DNA of 7,665 nt from Fidelibacterota bacterium. GTDB lineage: Bacteria; Fidelibacterota; UBA2242. A program made the translations under genes and the position numbers. The notes below the pieces were generated by a model. It worked only from the letters and a program-made list of their open reading frames with translations. It was not told the DNA's origin and did not search any database. Positions 6,953 to 7,665 of this stretch are shown in pieces. The stretch spans positions 1 through 7,665 of the forward strand of contig JALOAB010000105.1 in NCBI GenBank assembly GCA_023229045.1, read 5' to 3'. How positions within the stretch are numbered: position 1 is the stretch's first letter; each line of letters opens with the position of its first letter.

Positions 6953-7157
6953 CTTAATCCCGCCTAATTTGTAAATATTACAGATCGTTAAGCCGATATT
7001 GAAACTTGGCCTTCCATATTTTCACACTCGCGTCGATGCTCCTGCTTTGACACGCAACAGATCTTCTTTCCTCCGTTTTGTTTCAACAAAGAGTATTGAG
7101 ACCGGGAAAAGCATCCTGTCTAAAAACCAGTACTGTTCGAATCGGAGAATATTCCTT
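6953..7157. other. Intergenic stretch with no gene seen
   Basis: This AT-richer stretch has no convincing ORF with a ribosome binding site, no tRNA-like fold and no strong terminator for the gene ending at 6952. Only weak symmetry is present: GCTTAA (6952-6957) with TTAAGC (6988-6993), TTTGTT-TC-AACAAA near 7077-7090, and a GAATATTC palindrome at 7147-7154 just upstream of the next promoter. Confidence 0.5.
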
Positions 7158-7187
7158 TTGACTTTATGATTATTTTCATTATATATT
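7158..7187 (+). promoter_or_regulatory. Sigma70-type promoter of sodN
   Basis: TTGACT (7158-7163) and TATATT (7182-7187) each match the consensus at 5 of 6 positions, with an 18-base spacer. Transcription would start near 7194, giving a leader of about 50 nt before the ATG at 7243. The spacer contains ATGA-N6-TCAT (7166-7179), a small inverted repeat. Confidence 0.6.
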
Positions 7188-7190
7188 GTT

Positions 7191-7201
7191 TTGCAATGCA
7201 A
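7191..7201. repeat. Inverted repeat TTGCA-A-TGCAA over the sodN transcription start (candidate operator)
   Basis: A perfect 5-1-5 inverted repeat covers the predicted +1 of the sodN promoter. Its half-site resembles the TTGCAA half-site of the Streptomyces nickel regulator Nur, although Nur boxes have a longer (N5) spacing. Binding by a metal-responsive repressor is inference. Confidence 0.35.
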
Positions 7202-7242
7202 TGTTGTTTTTATCCAATCATAATCAAGAAAGGAAAAAAACC

Positions 7243-7665
7243 ATGAATATGCCAAACAAATTTCTGGCTGTAATTCTTATTATTGCCGGTTCAATAACCC
7301 TCGCCGGCGCGCATTGCCAGATTCCCTGCGGAATATACGGAGACGAAACCCGCTTCACACTGATGCGCGAACATGTTGCCACAATCGAGAAATCGATGCA
7401 CGAAATTGAACACCTCAGCCAGGGGCAGACTTCCAATAATAATCAGCTGGTAAGATGGGTCATGAACAAAGATGCTCACGCCGACGAGCTGGCGGAAATA
7501 ATCACATACTATTTTATGGCTCAGCGGATCAAGCCGACTACCGCCGATAATAAAACCGAGTATGCCAAATATATCAAACAGATCACGCTCCTGCATCAAA
7601 TGCTGGTGCTTTCGATGAACACAAAACAAACGCTTAATCTGGACTATTGCGCTCAGATTAGAGTG
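7243..7665 (+). CDS. sodN: Nickel superoxide dismutase with Sec signal peptide, C-terminus cut by window edge
   Basis: The protein dismutates superoxide to oxygen and peroxide at a Ni site in an N-terminal hook. The visible 141 codons contain HCQIPCGIY at residues 24-32, matching the Ni-hook pattern H-C-x-x-P-C-G-x-Y. His24, Cys25 and Cys29 are the expected ligands. Residues 1-23 look like a Sec signal peptide ending AGA, so cleavage after Ala23 would expose His1 of the mature enzyme, as Ni binding requires. Downstream helices fit the family: HVATIEKSMHEI, a central helix with NKDAHADELAEI, and near the edge LDYCAQI, comparable to LDYIAQI near the end of Streptomyces SodN. Probably 10-25 residues are missing. 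The Streptomyces hook has Asp at the third position; here it is Gln. ATG 7243 has AGAAAGGA 8 nt upstream. ATG 7249 is a possible second start. No sodX-like protease gene is visible in the window. Confidence 0.93.
   Translation, partial: MNMPNKFLAVILIIAGSITLAGAHCQIPCGIYGDETRFTLMREHVATIEKSMHEIEHLSQGQTSNNNQLVRWVMNKDAHADELAEIITYYFMAQRIKPTTADNKTEYAKYIKQITLLHQMLVLSMNTKQTLNLDYCAQIRV

Noticed and set aside
7047..7075. TTGACA at 7047-7052 as a promoter
   Set aside because: No -10-like sequence at a suitable distance; the TTGACT/TATATT pair at 7158-7187 is much better placed for sodN.
7022..7255. 77-codon minus-strand open frame in the intergenic region
   Set aside because: No ribosome binding site, no family resemblance, and it overlaps the sodN promoter and start; composition follows AT-rich non-coding DNA.
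7291..7629. 112-codon minus-strand open frame
   Set aside because: Antisense shadow of sodN, whose Ni-hook motif makes the plus strand certain.

Overview
The window carries seven protein genes: two cut by the window edges and five complete. No RNA gene, insertion sequence or CRISPR array is visible. All seven products begin with an export signal, so this is a cell-envelope region. The organism looks like a Gram-negative (two-membrane) bacterium with intermediate GC. Signal peptides often end in Ala-Gln, and there are lamin-tail/CARDB and LPP20-type proteins, as in the FCB-type candidate phyla (Marinimicrobia, KSB1, Zixibacteria, Cloacimonadota). Clear Shine-Dalgarno sites and TTGACA/TATAAT-like promoters argue against a typical Bacteroidota member. 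The phylum cannot be fixed from this sequence.

Layout. The left end (1-977, minus strand) is the N-terminal part of a large secreted lamin-tail-domain/CARDB protein. A 166-bp divergent promoter region (978-1143) separates it from a rightward operon of four closely spaced genes (1144-6152). These encode a 585-aa protein with a periplasmic part and a probable C-terminal outer-membrane beta barrel; a 425-aa exported protein resembling the uncharacterised DUF6175 group; a 453-aa multidomain LPP20-type protein; and a 184-aa LPP20-type lipoprotein with a helical tail. A strong intrinsic terminator (6163-6205) follows. A fifth related gene (6209-6952) starts 3 nt after the terminator's T-rich tail and encodes two tandem LPP20-like modules. 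A 290-bp intergenic region with a good promoter then leads to the right-hand gene (7243 to the edge), a nickel superoxide dismutase (sodN) with its own Sec signal peptide.

How the genes may work together. Four copies of an LPP20-like module, each opening with a Pro-x-Trp motif, occur in three adjacent genes, next to a putative outer-membrane anchor and a DUF6175-like protein. This suggests an uncharacterised periplasmic/outer-membrane assembly; its function cannot be named from sequence. The sodN gene is a separate transcription unit whose product should act outside the cytoplasm.
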